From positions 26,194 to 90,193 of the forward strand of contig JADNRX010000223.1 in assembly GCA_015501595.1 (NCBI GenBank): a DNA stretch of 64,000 bases, written 5' to 3'. Made by a program: the position numbers and the translations under genes. Shown here piece after piece: positions 44,568 through 54,462 of the stretch. Each line of letters begins with the position of its first letter. Position 1 is the stretch's first letter. The DNA comes from Hymenopellis radicata (taxonomy: Eukaryota; Basidiomycota; Agaricomycetes; Agaricales; Physalacriaceae). The notes below the pieces were generated by a model. That model was given only the letters and a program-made list of their open reading frames with translations. It did not search any database and had not been told where the DNA came from.

Positions 44568-45416
44568 ATGTCCGACGACTCCACCCGTATCTCCATTGCA
44601 AAACTCAACGACTCCAACTACGGCACCTGGTCCATGATGATAGAGGCACTGCTCACTTCGAAGGAGCTCTTTACCGATATCGTGGAGGTCGCAGTTGATA
44701 CCGTGGACGACAAGGGAGATCCTAGGGCGCAGTCCGACATTGACGCTGAGATAGAGAAGAAGTTGAAGAAGCGGTCGAAGACGAAGATGGCTCAGGCTCG
44801 CTCAGAGATGATTCTGCGTGTCGAGCCGAGTCAGCTGTCGCACATGCGCGACAAGGACCCCTTGACGGTGTGGGAGGACTTGAAGTCTGTTCACCGACTC
44901 CGTGGGTTCACCGGGTCGCTGGTGCAGCGCAAGAAGCTCCTACTGATGAAGATGAAGAAGGGACAGTCGATGGTGAACTGGATTGGAGAAGTGAAGGAGC
45001 ATGCGTTTAACATGGGCGAAGCTGGTTCAGCAGTTACCGAGGCGGACCAGATCCTCGCCATCACCGTTGGACTTCCCGCCGCTTACAAATCCGTCATTTC
45101 CACCTTCAACGCCACTTCCCCCAAAGACCTCACACTTGACTTTGTGACTACGCAGCTCCTGAACGAGGAGGCGAGTCTCAGTTTCACTACTACCAATAAT
45201 ACAACCTCTACCGCGCGCGAGTCTGGCGACGTCGCCATGGCTGCCTATCACCACAACCCGCCGAAATGCTACCTTTGCGATGGACCCCACCTCAAGCGTG
45301 ACTGCCCTAACCTTGCCTCTTTCGAGTCCTGGAAGAAGGGAGTCAATGCCGGCGAAGCCCACGTCGCTAAGGAGATGATTGATTCAGATTTTGAAGATGC
45401 TGAGGACCCCTTTTAG
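44568..45416 (+). CDS. Copia-type Gag polyprotein of the LTR element
   Basis: An intact 282-residue frame starts MSDDSTRISIAKLNDSNYGT, the usual N-terminus of Copia Gag (the gag-polypeptide/UBN2 family: LN..NY..W). A helical capsid-like region follows, with VWEDLKSVHRL and LLLMKMKKGQSMVNWIGEVK. Near the C-terminus is a short zinc knuckle, CYLCDGPHLKRDCP, spaced C-x2-C-x3-H-x4-C, one residue shorter between Cys and His than the canonical CCHC. The protein ends in an acidic tail and a true stop 74 bp before the 3' LTR. In autonomous Copia elements this frame would continue into pol; here it does not. Gag packages the element's RNA in cytoplasmic particles. The gene has no internal defects, consistent with selection or very recent arrival. 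Confidence 0.88.
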   Translation: MSDDSTRISIAKLNDSNYGTWSMMIEALLTSKELFTDIVEVAVDTVDDKGDPRAQSDIDAEIEKKLKKRSKTKMAQARSEMILRVEPSQLSHMRDKDPLTVWEDLKSVHRLRGFTGSLVQRKKLLLMKMKKGQSMVNWIGEVKEHAFNMGEAGSAVTEADQILAITVGLPAAYKSVISTFNATSPKDLTLDFVTTQLLNEEASLSFTTTNNTTSTARESGDVAMAAYHHNPPKCYLCDGPHLKRDCPNLASFESWKKGVNAGEAHVAKEMIDSDFEDAEDPF

Positions 45417-45489
45417 TTCATTTCCTTTCTTATTCTCGTTTGTTTGACTGTTTAGATTGCGGGAGAGCTTGCCCAAGATTGCGGGAGAG

Positions 45490-45673
45490 TGTTGAAATCA
45501 GGTGATTTCGCGTTGGACAATCTTGGCTAAATTACCGATCGTTTCCACGGACCCCTTTTTATTTCACCTTATATACCTGTTCAATGCGATTCTGAGCCCT
45601 TGTGCGTTTGCAACGGGTTCCCTGCCATTTCTGCTTGTCCCAGTTTTCGTTGTTTCCAGGCTCTAAACCAACA
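45490..45673 (+). repeat. 3' LTR
   Basis: 184 bp, one apparent difference from the 5' LTR. It is preceded by the purine tract ttgcgggagag and followed by the target duplication agcag. Confidence 0.88.
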
Positions 45674-47727
45674 AGCAGATCGTCGCCGCACCAGCGGGAC
45701 CCAGCGTGCTGCCCAAGACGGTCGCTTTCGTGGGAAAGACGACGTCGATAGACCCCACCATCGGGCGCTTGTTGCGCGCGCCTTTGACACTGAGATAGTC
45801 CGCAGCCGATTGTCCGAGTGCAGAGTTGTAAAATTCGTTTAGCCAGGCCGTGCTGAAACTACCGAGGGACGAACTCTAGCGAAGAGGATATCAGTCAGGG
45901 ATATAAGCAGAGCCAGCGATGCTAACCAGACATTCCAGCGCCAGCCTACCCGGCTTCCTCGTCATACCCAGATTCCGAACCGCTTTCATTAGACGAGTAT
46001 GGCCAAAGGCGTTTATGTTTACACCTAGGAGAGGTGAGAAAGTTGATGAATGAACACGACACATGTGCGTGTACCTGTGTGTTTTCCCGCGATAGAGGGT
46101 ACGAGTTGGACGTTAACTTTTGACCAGTCCCATCGGCAGCGCAAGTCCTCGATAACAGTGATGGGCAGCGTCCCGCGGGAGTTGTCCAACACGTCCTTGA
46201 CGCCAATGGCATGCAAGGTAGATTGTAGGACACTCGGAAAGTCGTCCAGTTTCGTTGCGCTCTTTGGATCATGGGCTATCGGAGTGGGTCGTGGGGGTAT
46301 GTCTTGTAGCCAGACCAGCTGGAGACGCTCAGTCGAGGAACGAATAGTTGCGAAACAAACTCACGTTTTCCATTTCCCCATAGTCCATTAGGATGAGGTT
46401 GGCCGTCGATATCACCACGCGAAGGCGTCCAGTTTTGTAAAATATCTATTCGCAATAAGCGTGTAGATCTATGGTCCAAAAAAACACGTACCAGCATAAA
46501 TTTCATGTGGAAACAGCCCATGTGTCCGAGCTTGGGTGTGACCTCGATCCAATTTGAGCAGATACGCCGAGTTGTGGTTTGTGTCGTGTTATTCTCGCCA
46601 CAAGTAACGAATACGACGGGGGTGGAGGAATCAAAATGACCACGGATCCAGTTGATCTCGCTCACAAACGAAGAGAGTATAGCGAAGGATATGTCCGATT
46701 TCTGGAAGGCCGTCAATCAAAAGAAATAAGACGCGTCGGAACCGCACCTTGCCCAAAACCTGCGGCAGTGTAAAGACATCCTTTTTATCCTTACGCGGAT
46801 GGGAAGTATGAACAATAGTTGGACGTAGTTCGCCGTCAAAGAAGAGGTCCTCTTTAGTCGAAGGGGTGCAGTACTTTTAAGAGTTACTGTCGGCTGAAGC
46901 TTGGTGGGGACTTCTCCATCGCTGCCGGCATCGTCATCATCCAAACCGGCGGTGCGCCGATACTTTCTGGCGCGTTCTCGGCATTCCTGCTCGCGATTCC
47001 TGACACGCTGGCGTCCAAGACGTTCCTTTTCCAACTGCGCCCTGTCAGCGAGGAAGCCGGTGAGGTTAGACGTCGGTGCAGCTTTGGAGCAGGGGGTATT
47101 AGTCGCCGTCGGCGGCTCGTCGTCGTCGCTAATGACAATCACGTCGGCAGTGCGTTTGCGGGGAAGATGCGGCTTGCCTTGAAGGCTCAGTGCTATTGCC
47201 CTATACGAAATCTTAGAGGTTAAAGTCATCGCAGTAGGCAGACTAACTGTTCTAGCTCGTCCTGCTCGCTGTCGCCAATAATGGACGCGTCGACTGGCGT
47301 AGCGGGTGTAACGTGCGACTGGGTCGCCAGGCTCATGGCAATAGCCCTATCGGATAGTGAGTAAGTATACATCGCCATCGTCGGCGACACGCTACTAACC
47401 TTGCCAGCTCGTCGTCGTCGTCGTACGCGGCGTGGTGGTAGTTGGACATCAAGAGGCTGATGCTTACATAACCGCCTATGGTCCAGCCTCTCCTTCCACC
47501 AGAACCAAACCACAACAGCACATATTGGAGAGCGGAGTCTTTCATTATTGATAGCAGTGTTATTGGCCCATTTACGAAGAGAGTGTATGATTGTATCACA
47601 AAAAAAATCTCAATTTGAACCAAGCAGAAGAAGTAAGTACATGCAAATGTGTACAGTTGAACTTTGAAAGGGTGTTGTAGTAATATTTCTTGAACAACTG
47701 TATCTAGTGCATTTCCGAGGGTGATCT

Positions 47728-49067
47728 TCATATCTCCGTTCCGTAAGGCTCCCTAAGAACAGGCGGGTACGCGACATTCAGCTGTAACACTCTCCTCTTC
47801 ACCTCTTCTTCCATACCCTCAAACGGCAAACCGCGACCCACAGAAACCTCGTCGAAAGCCCTATGCTCAAGCATATCAACGACAGACATCTCATCTACAA
47901 CGTGGTTCCACACCAGGTGGAGCGAGGTCAACATCGGCAGGAAGGACTTATCATGCATCTGACCGAGAAATGCGGGAGAAAGGGGACAGTATGGCGTAAT
48001 CGTGGCGAGTGGTTCGGAGACGATCAGAACGCGGAGGGTGGGTTGAACGGGTTGGAGAAGGTCGAGGAGACTAGCACTGCGGATGGGACATGTAGAAGAC
48101 GCAGCGTCTTAAGAGACGCACGGTGGATGAGGCGGACGAAGCCAGATTCGTCAATGGGGTACTGGACCGCGGTTTCAGTGTAAACGATGCTGAGTTCCTT
48201 GAGTGTAGGGATGTCTACATCCCGAAGTTTGAACGCCTCCAACACGTACTTCTGGGACACGTAGTCCATGTACAGGGACAACGATGTGAGGCGGCGTAGG
48301 CCGCTTAGCACATTCCGGAGTCCAACAGGATCTTGGAGTCTGCGGTCAACCGTCATGTCTGTAATGATGGAAAGATTCGAAACGTTGGGAAATTGTTCCG
48401 GGATACTATGTCCAGGCGACGTGGTCCAACAGCGACCAAGTCGGAACTCGCGGATAGTGTGCGCCCATTCAAGGTGGGCAGGAGGAATGTCAAGGACGTC
48501 TGAGGATAAGTAGATCCGCTGGATATTAGGTGCACCGGCGAGGAGACGCTCGAGCGCATACGAGACGTCCCACTCCGACCCATGAAAAGACACGTCCCGC
48601 AACATAGGAAGCGCCATACCACGCAGCAAGTCAGAAATCACGTCATTGAACTTCTGGCCTGCGAACTTTGCACCAATCTTAACTTCGCGGCAGCGGCCCA
48701 GGGCGCATCTCACAAGAGGAAATACGTGCGACCGCGCGGCGCGATCGAAATCTGCTGGCCAGTCCACGCCAGTGATCATGAACACCGAGGGGACGAAGAT
48801 AAGGGTAATCGGATGCGTCCCGGATAGGTGAAGAAACTGGGCGATGCCGTCTGCTTGGGCGTGCGCGATGTAGGCGGCGTTATCTTGCAGGCCGCCCCTG
48901 GAGCCCCTTTTGTAGTAGACGTTTATCTTTATGACGGACCAGAGCTTGGAGTTGGTGTGCACCGTCGTTCGGAGATGGGAGCAGATTTGGGAGAGGCATA
49001 GGGGAGTATTCTTGCATTCTGAGAAAATGGAGTCCCATAGTTCTGCAGGGAGTATGGATGGATGCAT
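47728..49067 (-). pseudogene. F-box/LRR-like protein, single-base frameshift (FB2)
   Basis: A 348-codon frame begins MHPSILPAELWDSIFSEC (F-box) and continues QICSHLRTTVH, FAGQKFNDVISDLLRGM and YVLEAFKLRDVDIPTLKEL with repeated leucine spacing. After LRLLHVP the frame shifts, because a C-run is one base shorter than in the copy at 52.9-54 kb. The true continuation (HDKSFLPMLTSLHLVWNHV...REPYGTEI) is in the next frame, ending at 47728. Except for that base the gene is complete at about 445 residues. F-box proteins are SCF ubiquitin-ligase substrate receptors; the target is unknown. Its neighbour downstream is a UIM-Tdp1-like gene. Confidence 0.78.
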
Positions 49068-49569
49068 CAATCAAGTATGAGTTGAAGTCGTGGACGTTGA
49101 CTGTAAGAGCAACGTAGATGCCGACGGCGGAATAAACTTGTTTGTCAGAAGTTCCCACGACACCATGGTGGTCATTTTCCAGCCCACTAGCTTTTACACT
49201 TCCTTGACCTGATTCCACCACCTTGATTGCTTAACTACAGCTTGCGATGGCTGCCCTCTTGTAAATCTCGCCGCGATAATATAAGCCCGAATCTTGGGAG
49301 CGATAACACGCTGACCTCAACATTGTCGCGCTTTGCCATCGTTGGCTTCGTTCTCTCTCACCGGCGGACATGAGATGGTTGATCGAAACCACTTCGGCGT
49401 CTTTCTCCCAACCACAGACTGCGCAATCCAGGCACTTGTTAACACTGAAAGTACGCACCTCTAGGCACTCTGGGCTAGGTTTTTTCTCCTGCATCACAGT
49501 AACTCGGTCGAAATTCGATTTATCAAGAAAACATTCATCAAGAGTATTTGCCCGCGGCCCGCCCTACAA
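49068..49569. other. Intergenic interval
   Basis: Nothing supportable is visible. The part up to about 49,180 shares sequence with the region upstream of the F-box copy at 21,597. Confidence 0.45.
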
Positions 49570-50336
49570 CTACTCGCTATCGTCGAGGAACCCACTCTGA
49601 CCCCGGAACCCGCAATTATTTACCACGCCCGACGCAACTTTTTCGGTGTGGAATGCGACTTTGCCCACGCAGTCTCCGTATTCATAGGACAGGCTCTGCG
49701 TCCCAACGGAGCCTGTGTGAGTAGTGCGCGGGTTCCCAAAGATGGTCTTCTGGTACGGGAGGCGCGCGCAGTGGTTCGGGGGCTCTCCGCCGTTCCAGGG
49801 GTACCACTCGACGAAGCCCTGTTGGCTGCTCTTAATGCCACCCGAGCCCGCTGGGAGCGTATAGCTCCCAATGTGCACACGCGTGCCGTCGACGGTGTCG
49901 ACCGCGGTACCGACCCAACGGCGTTCCCCGGGCTGGCCACCTCGTAGTTGTACGTGCGGTTGTACACCCCATTCCACTCAACGGAGCACGACACTCCAGC
50001 GCCACCGTCCGCACCGGAGTGGCAGTTCTTGTCGTCCGTGGTGCTCCCGGGCACGAAGCTCGAGAATACGCCGTGTAGGACGGCCTTGCCGCCGCTGTTG
50101 GGGCGCGGCTGGATGCCCGTGTATCCGACGTCCGAGAGCCCCACGAACGCGAACTGCTGCGCGAAGTAGTAGCCGGAGATGTGGTCCGCCTCGACGATGG
50201 TGATGGGGAAGGTGATATCTGTGAGCCCGCTGGTGGGCACGTTGGTTACAGACCAACTCGACCCGACTAAAGCGCGCGTCGCTGGAAGAAGGCCGATGAA
50301 CGACGCGACGAATGCGAAGCGGGTGGAGAGTTGCAT
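49570..50336 (-). pseudogene. Secreted DUF3472-domain protein, one frameshift
   Basis: The N-terminus MQLSTRFAFVASFIGLLPAT is a signal peptide. The mature part matches the fungal DUF3472 family: SGYYFAQQFAFVGLSDVGYT, GIQPRPNSGGKAVLHGVFSS, NCHSGADGGAGVSC, then VDGTRVHIGSYTLPAGSGGI, FVEWYPWNGGEPPNHCA and YEYGDCVGKVAFHTEKVA. The function of the family is unknown; it is secreted. The two halves lie in different frames and meet near 49,926-49,931 in a C/G run (ttccccgggc on the plus strand), so one base is missing or extra. With the frame corrected the protein is about 255 residues with no introns. A sequencing error in the homopolymer is a fair alternative to a real mutation. Confidence 0.72.
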
Positions 50337-50429
50337 GATGGAAGACTGGAGAAAGGGAGGAATGAGCCCTGGGAAAAAAGACGTGATAGTTTCTCACTAT
50401 GGTTTGAACTAAATTCTGCGTCAAGGGTG

Positions 50430-51053
50430 ATTTGGTGGAGGTGGTTGTATAACTGGCTCGTAACGCTGGCTTTTATGGTGCGAGAATACTCTTGATTATT
50501 CGTGCCCACCTCACGGACTGGGAATTCTTTCTCCAGCCACGCGCTCATACGCCGACTGCAACGGCTGGGCTTAGACACCTTCTCTTCAGGAATCGCCTCC
50601 GCAAATAGGTCGGCTAGCTTTTGTAGGAGATGGTCCGATATTTGGAGGTCCGTGTCCTCGTGGGCATCCCCAAGTAGTGTGATTGACGATAGAAGGGACG
50701 TTGACTGAGACTCGCTAGAAGTACAGGAGTCGGATGAAGTGTCCTTCTCCAAGAGTTCGTCCTGATCACCGTTATGTTCTTCTGGGGTTGGACGTTTTTG
50801 GTTTGTAGAACCACTTCCCTAGCCTGGTACTTGGTAGTCAGCTTGAACTGTACGTCCATACGGCCTGGACGACAAAGCGCTTTGTCGAACGAATCGACCT
50901 TATTAGTAGCTTAATGTCAGAATTTGGTCGGTTGACAGGAATCTCGTGCAGTCGTAACTCCACACACCGGTGAAGTAAATGGAAGACAGTAGAATTGCAC
51001 TTGGAGTGCACGTTGGATCTGTCAAAGTACTTAGAACGGTCGTAATGCCACAA
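50430..51053 (-). CDS. Unrecognised two-exon protein
   Basis: An exon from about 51053 ending IRSTKRFVVQA joins, across a GTATGG...GGCTAG intron (about 43 nt, ctgac branch site), to GSGSTNQKRPTPEEHNGDQD. This continues as a serine- and acid-rich stretch and then a helical region, LQKLADLFAEAIPEEKV and RRMSAWLEKEFPVREVGTN. I know no family for it. The 3' end is unclear: the frame stays open into the leader of the DUF3472 gene (to 50267). The phase-consistent splice and the coding-like composition are the only support. Confidence 0.35.
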
Positions 51054-51443
51054 CTATTTTCAAGCCGAAAGAAGGAACGCCTCGCCTCGCAGAAGAGTAT
51101 CGTTGCAATTTTACAGCCAACGATGCGTAAGAATGGCTGAAGATGCAAGGAAGCCTGCGCCATTGTCCATTGTGCACTGAGTTGAAGGGATAGTAACAAA
51201 AGACATTCATTCAATCACATAAAAGAGTGGGACACGGACCTCTCTGGTGTTTCTGCGGCCGGAGGTTCGTGTTGTAAATCGTGTTCGGTCCCCTGAAGAA
51301 GAAGAAGTGATCATCGCACCCTTTTCGGAAGCCAACCGACAGATGCACGGAAGGCGAGGAACCAAATTTTTCTTTCCGTTCTTATCGTCTGAGATGGAAT
51401 GCCTTCGTGAGCGACTCCAACTTCGATGCCATCGAGCATTACC
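51054..51443. other. Intergenic interval
   Basis: No coding feature stands out. A 118-codon plus-strand frame starting at 51247 continues into the 3' part of the AT-hook gene on the other strand. Confidence 0.4.
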
Positions 51444-52584
51444 TCACCCCGCAGTATCCCTTCTGGTAGTGGTTCCCAAGTGTCCAGTAAGTCTTTCTGG
51501 CCAATGCGGCGGCGGCGCTGTGCTCAGGTTGGTCGCCCAGTCGCTGCTGCCGCCATACGGATCAAGGTGTTGTCGCTGGAGAAGAAAGAAAGGGTCTACA
51601 TAGGGCATACTAAATGAGCCCAGTTCGTCGTAGATCGTAACGCGCGTGCTAGCACCATGACCAACAACAGACTTCCGGACTTTCTGCATAACACTCTCGA
51701 AAGCCTTCATGACATGCGGAGGAGGTTGGCGTGCAGCATTAGACGACGTCCCATTGTCGTCAGAAGGTGACTGACGTGCATCGGCAACATCATCAGGATC
51801 ATCAGGATCATCGTCGTCAATACCGCCATGAGATTCGTCGATAATGCGAGGTGCGCGCGGAGGAATAATGAAGTCGTCAGGAGGTGGCGAGGTGTGGTGC
51901 TCGGTGGACAGATTTTCAGAAGGGGTCATGTTGTTATTTGAGGGGATTGGCGCGGGGGTTGGAGTGGAGGTTGCAGGTGTGGTTAAATTAAAGATGGGGG
52001 CAGCAGAGGCGTTGTAGTTAGTGCCTCGAATGGTCTAAATTCCCGAAATGTGAGTGAAAATATTTAAAAGCGATTGGGCAGACATACCGTTTTAATTAAT
52101 GGGACGACTTCCGTCCGACGCCAGCGCTGAGCAGCAGGAACGGCAGCAGCAGACTCCTCTGCTGGCTCCTTACGAGGACGACCTCGCTTTCTTTTCGGTG
52201 GCGGCGGCTCGAGACCAGTAATAACCTCCTTTCGCGGACGTCCGTGTTTCTTCTTCTCTGCCGGAGGTTTTGCTGCTGGAGACTTTCGGGGACGGCCGCG
52301 CTGACGCTTGGGATTTGCTGCGACTGGTACTGAGGATGGTGGGAGGGAGGAGATTGGTCCCGGGGTAGAGGATTATATGTGAAGTTATCAGCAGTCTGCC
52401 TCGAGGTCAGATTACATAACTGACCTGCAATAGACGCGAAATTTGCTGACAATACATTCATATTTGAGGAGGAGGGAGGAGGACAGTGTCCATTGAAAGT
52501 CGACGCGTTGTGGGCAGTAGCGGCGGACGCGTTAACGCGATCATCCACATGCGGTAAAGATACTACTGTGATAGGGTCCGTCAT
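51444..52584 (-). CDS. AT-hook protein
   Basis: The first exon starts MTDPITVVSLPHVDDRVNAS. The middle exon carries three AT-hooks, each with the core GRPRK: KRQRGRPRK (about 52,283-52,312), KKKHGRPRK (about 52,230-52,258) and KRKRGRPRK (about 52,168-52,195). A GTATGT...TTTAG intron (52087-52035) leads to a 591-nt last exon, rich in Pro/Ser and with an acidic run (DDDDPDDPDDVADA). That exon ends HVMKAFESVMQKVRKSVVGH... and a GGSSDWATNLSTAP tail. AT-hooks bind the minor groove of AT-rich DNA, so a chromatin or transcription role is likely. The junction between exon 1 and the AT-hook exon (about 52,420-52,360) does not resolve to a clean GT...AG intron, so a small sequence error or frameshift is possible. 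Confidence 0.55.
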
Positions 52585-52905
52585 CTAAAGTGAACAGAGT
52601 CAGTTCTAATCTGCTACGACAGGGAAAAAATTAGCGTACCTGAAATCCACAGTGAGCGTACTACGAAACAAGGGCACCCGTGCTGTTCAAGACTCCGGAT
52701 GTAAAGGCAGCTGTCGGGGCGCAACCAGATACGCAGTTGTGTGGACAAAATTCAAAAGAAAAAATAGAGGTGTGTGGAGACGGTGGGTGGCGCGACGGAA
52801 CACGTATTATTGACAAGTTATTGCGCATACATGGTGGTAAACGATGAGTAGTAAATGGGCGAGTACGTGGGAATAAGATCCCCCTTTCGGGTGACCACGC
52901 GAGTT

Positions 52906-54000
52906 TCAAAGTCCGAACGCTAGGCTAGGGTAGCACCCCCAAGCACCATCAGCGAGCCGTAAGAAGTCAAGATAACGAAAAGAAGCATGTTCATACATGG
53001 TAAAGATGAGAAAGGGCTTCTCGTCCATTCCCGTTCCGTAAGGCTCCCTAAGAACAGGCGGGCGCGCGACATTCAACCGTAACACTCTCCTCTTCACCAC
53101 TTCTTCCATACCCTCAAATGACATCCCGCAACCCACAGAGACCTCGTCGAAAGCTCTATGCTCAAGCATAGCAACGACAGACGTCTCATCTACGACGTGG
53201 TTCCACACCAGGTGGAGCGAGGTCAACTTCGGCAGGAAGGACTTATCATGCATCTGAGCGAGAAATGTGGGAGAAAGGGGACAGTATGGCGTAATCGTGG
53301 CGAGTGGTTCGGAGACGATCAGAACGCGGAGGGTGGGTTCGGCGGGTTGGAGAAGGTTGAGGAGACTAGCGCTGCGGATGGGGACATGTAGAAGACGCAG
53401 CGTCTTAAGAGACGCACGGTGGATGAGGTGGACGAAGCCCGACTCGTCAACAGGGTACTGGACGGTTTCAGTGTAGACAATGCTGAGTTCCTCGAGTGTA
53501 GGGATGTCTACATCGGCAAGTTTAACCGCCTCCAACACGTATTTCTGGGACACGTAGTGCATGTAAAGGGACAACGATGTGAGGTGGCGTAGGCCGCTCA
53601 GCACATTGCGGAGACCAATATGATCTTGGCGTTGGTGGTCGAACGTGCTGCCTGCAACGATGGAAAGATTCGAGATGTTGGGAAATCGTTCCGGGATACT
53701 CTCTCCAGGCAACGTGGGCCAATAGTGACCAAGTTGGAACTCGCGGATAGTGTGCGCCCATTCAAGGTGGGCAAGAGGGATATCGAGGACGGTTGCAGAA
53801 AGGTAAATCCGTCGGATACCGGGTGCGCTGGCGAGGAGCAACTCGAGCGCATGCGAGCCGTCCCACCACCTGGCCGACCCATAGAAAGATACATCCCGCA
53901 ACATGGGAAGCGCCATTCCACGCAGCAAGTCAGAAATCACGTTATTGAATTTCTTCCGAATGCACCAATCGTGAATTCGCGGCAGCGGCCCAGGGCACAT
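52906..54000 (-). pseudogene. F-box/LRR-like protein lacking the F-box (FB3)
   Basis: This aligns with FB1 and FB2 from FNNVISDLLRGMALPMLRD to LREPYGTG over one continuous 364-codon frame, including TSLHLVWNHVVDETSV and the intact form of the segment that is frameshifted in FB2. The N-terminal F-box exon is missing; upstream of 54,000 only a frameshifted remnant (VRCALGRCREF) is seen. The usual stop after YGTGI is lost, and the frame runs on for 38 codons to 52906. Confidence 0.7.
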
Positions 54001-54089
54001 CTCACGAGGGAAATACGGACGATTGCTCCACCCGCTCGAATGCTTCTGGCCGGTCTTCAGCGCTTAGGTTCCCTGATGCGACGAAGGAA

Positions 54090-54462
54090 AGGGTAATCGG
54101 ATGCGTCCCGGACAGGCGAAAAAAGTGGGCGATGGCGTCTCCTTGGGCGCGCTTGATGTAAGTGGTTTTGGGGGCGCCCAGGAGCCCTCTTATGGGGGTA
54201 ATGCTGGGGAAAAATCCAGAACGGTTTTACTCTTACTTTCTTACTTTTGTGGACGAAAAGTTTTACTTTCAGTTGGCCCACAATCTCACTTTTCAGAAAG
54301 TGCTCAAGTAGGACTGGTCTCACTTCTCAGTGATCCAACTTTTTACTCTTACTTTCGGGAGTCTCACGTTCGAGTCTCCTCCTGGTGACCGTTACATGAC
54401 TGAACGCGGCGTATTGACCAAAAGAGGATGATTAATAAACTCGATATTTTAAAATATGCATA
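54090..54462. other. Interval with pyrimidine/purine-skewed sequence
   Basis: No gene. The stretch 54,215-54,370 repeats ttactttt/ctcactttt words (for example cttactttcttacttttgtg), giving it a simple-repeat flavour. Confidence 0.4.

Larger units (their letters stand above)
44208..45673 (+). mobile_element. Gag-only Copia-type LTR retrotransposon (TR-GAG-like)
   Basis: Two 184-bp LTRs (44208-44391 and 45490-45673) begin TGTTGAAATC and end AACCAACA. They differ at only one position that I can see (gcgcg versus gtgcg). The 5-bp target duplication is agcag (44203-44207 and 45674-45678). The uninterrupted sister gene at about 30,905 reads gacagcagatcgtcgcc, proving the empty site. The internal 1,098 bp contain one gag gene and no protease, integrase, reverse transcriptase or RNase H. 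A purine-rich run, ttgcgggagag, precedes the 3' LTR. The near-identical LTRs imply recent insertion, so proteins needed for movement must have come from another element. Confidence 0.9.
43727..47449 (-). pseudogene. UIM-Tdp1-like gene interrupted by an LTR element (TDP-d)
   Basis: It starts MSNYHHAAYDDDDELAR at 47449 with two intact UIMs (AIAMSLATQS and AIALSLQGK) split by introns, then QLEKERLGRQRVRNREQ. A deletion of about 10 bp near 46,867, compared with TDP-c, shifts the frame before EDLFFDGEL. Downstream are GCFHMKFML, VLDNSRGTLPITVIED and the second-half domain. The exon reading PAGAATI is cut by a 1,466-bp LTR element at 44208-45673; coding resumes as CCQRKQWEGFKTLIG and ends with MGSHNFTASAWG and DEPWIGRDG. 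It would be catalytically complete apart from these two lesions. It lies 280 bp downstream of an F-box gene on the same strand. Confidence 0.8.

Noticed and set aside
44208..45673. Full Copia element with pol
   Set aside because: Only about 75 bp lie between the gag stop and the 3' LTR, and no protease, integrase or reverse transcriptase motif is present in any frame.
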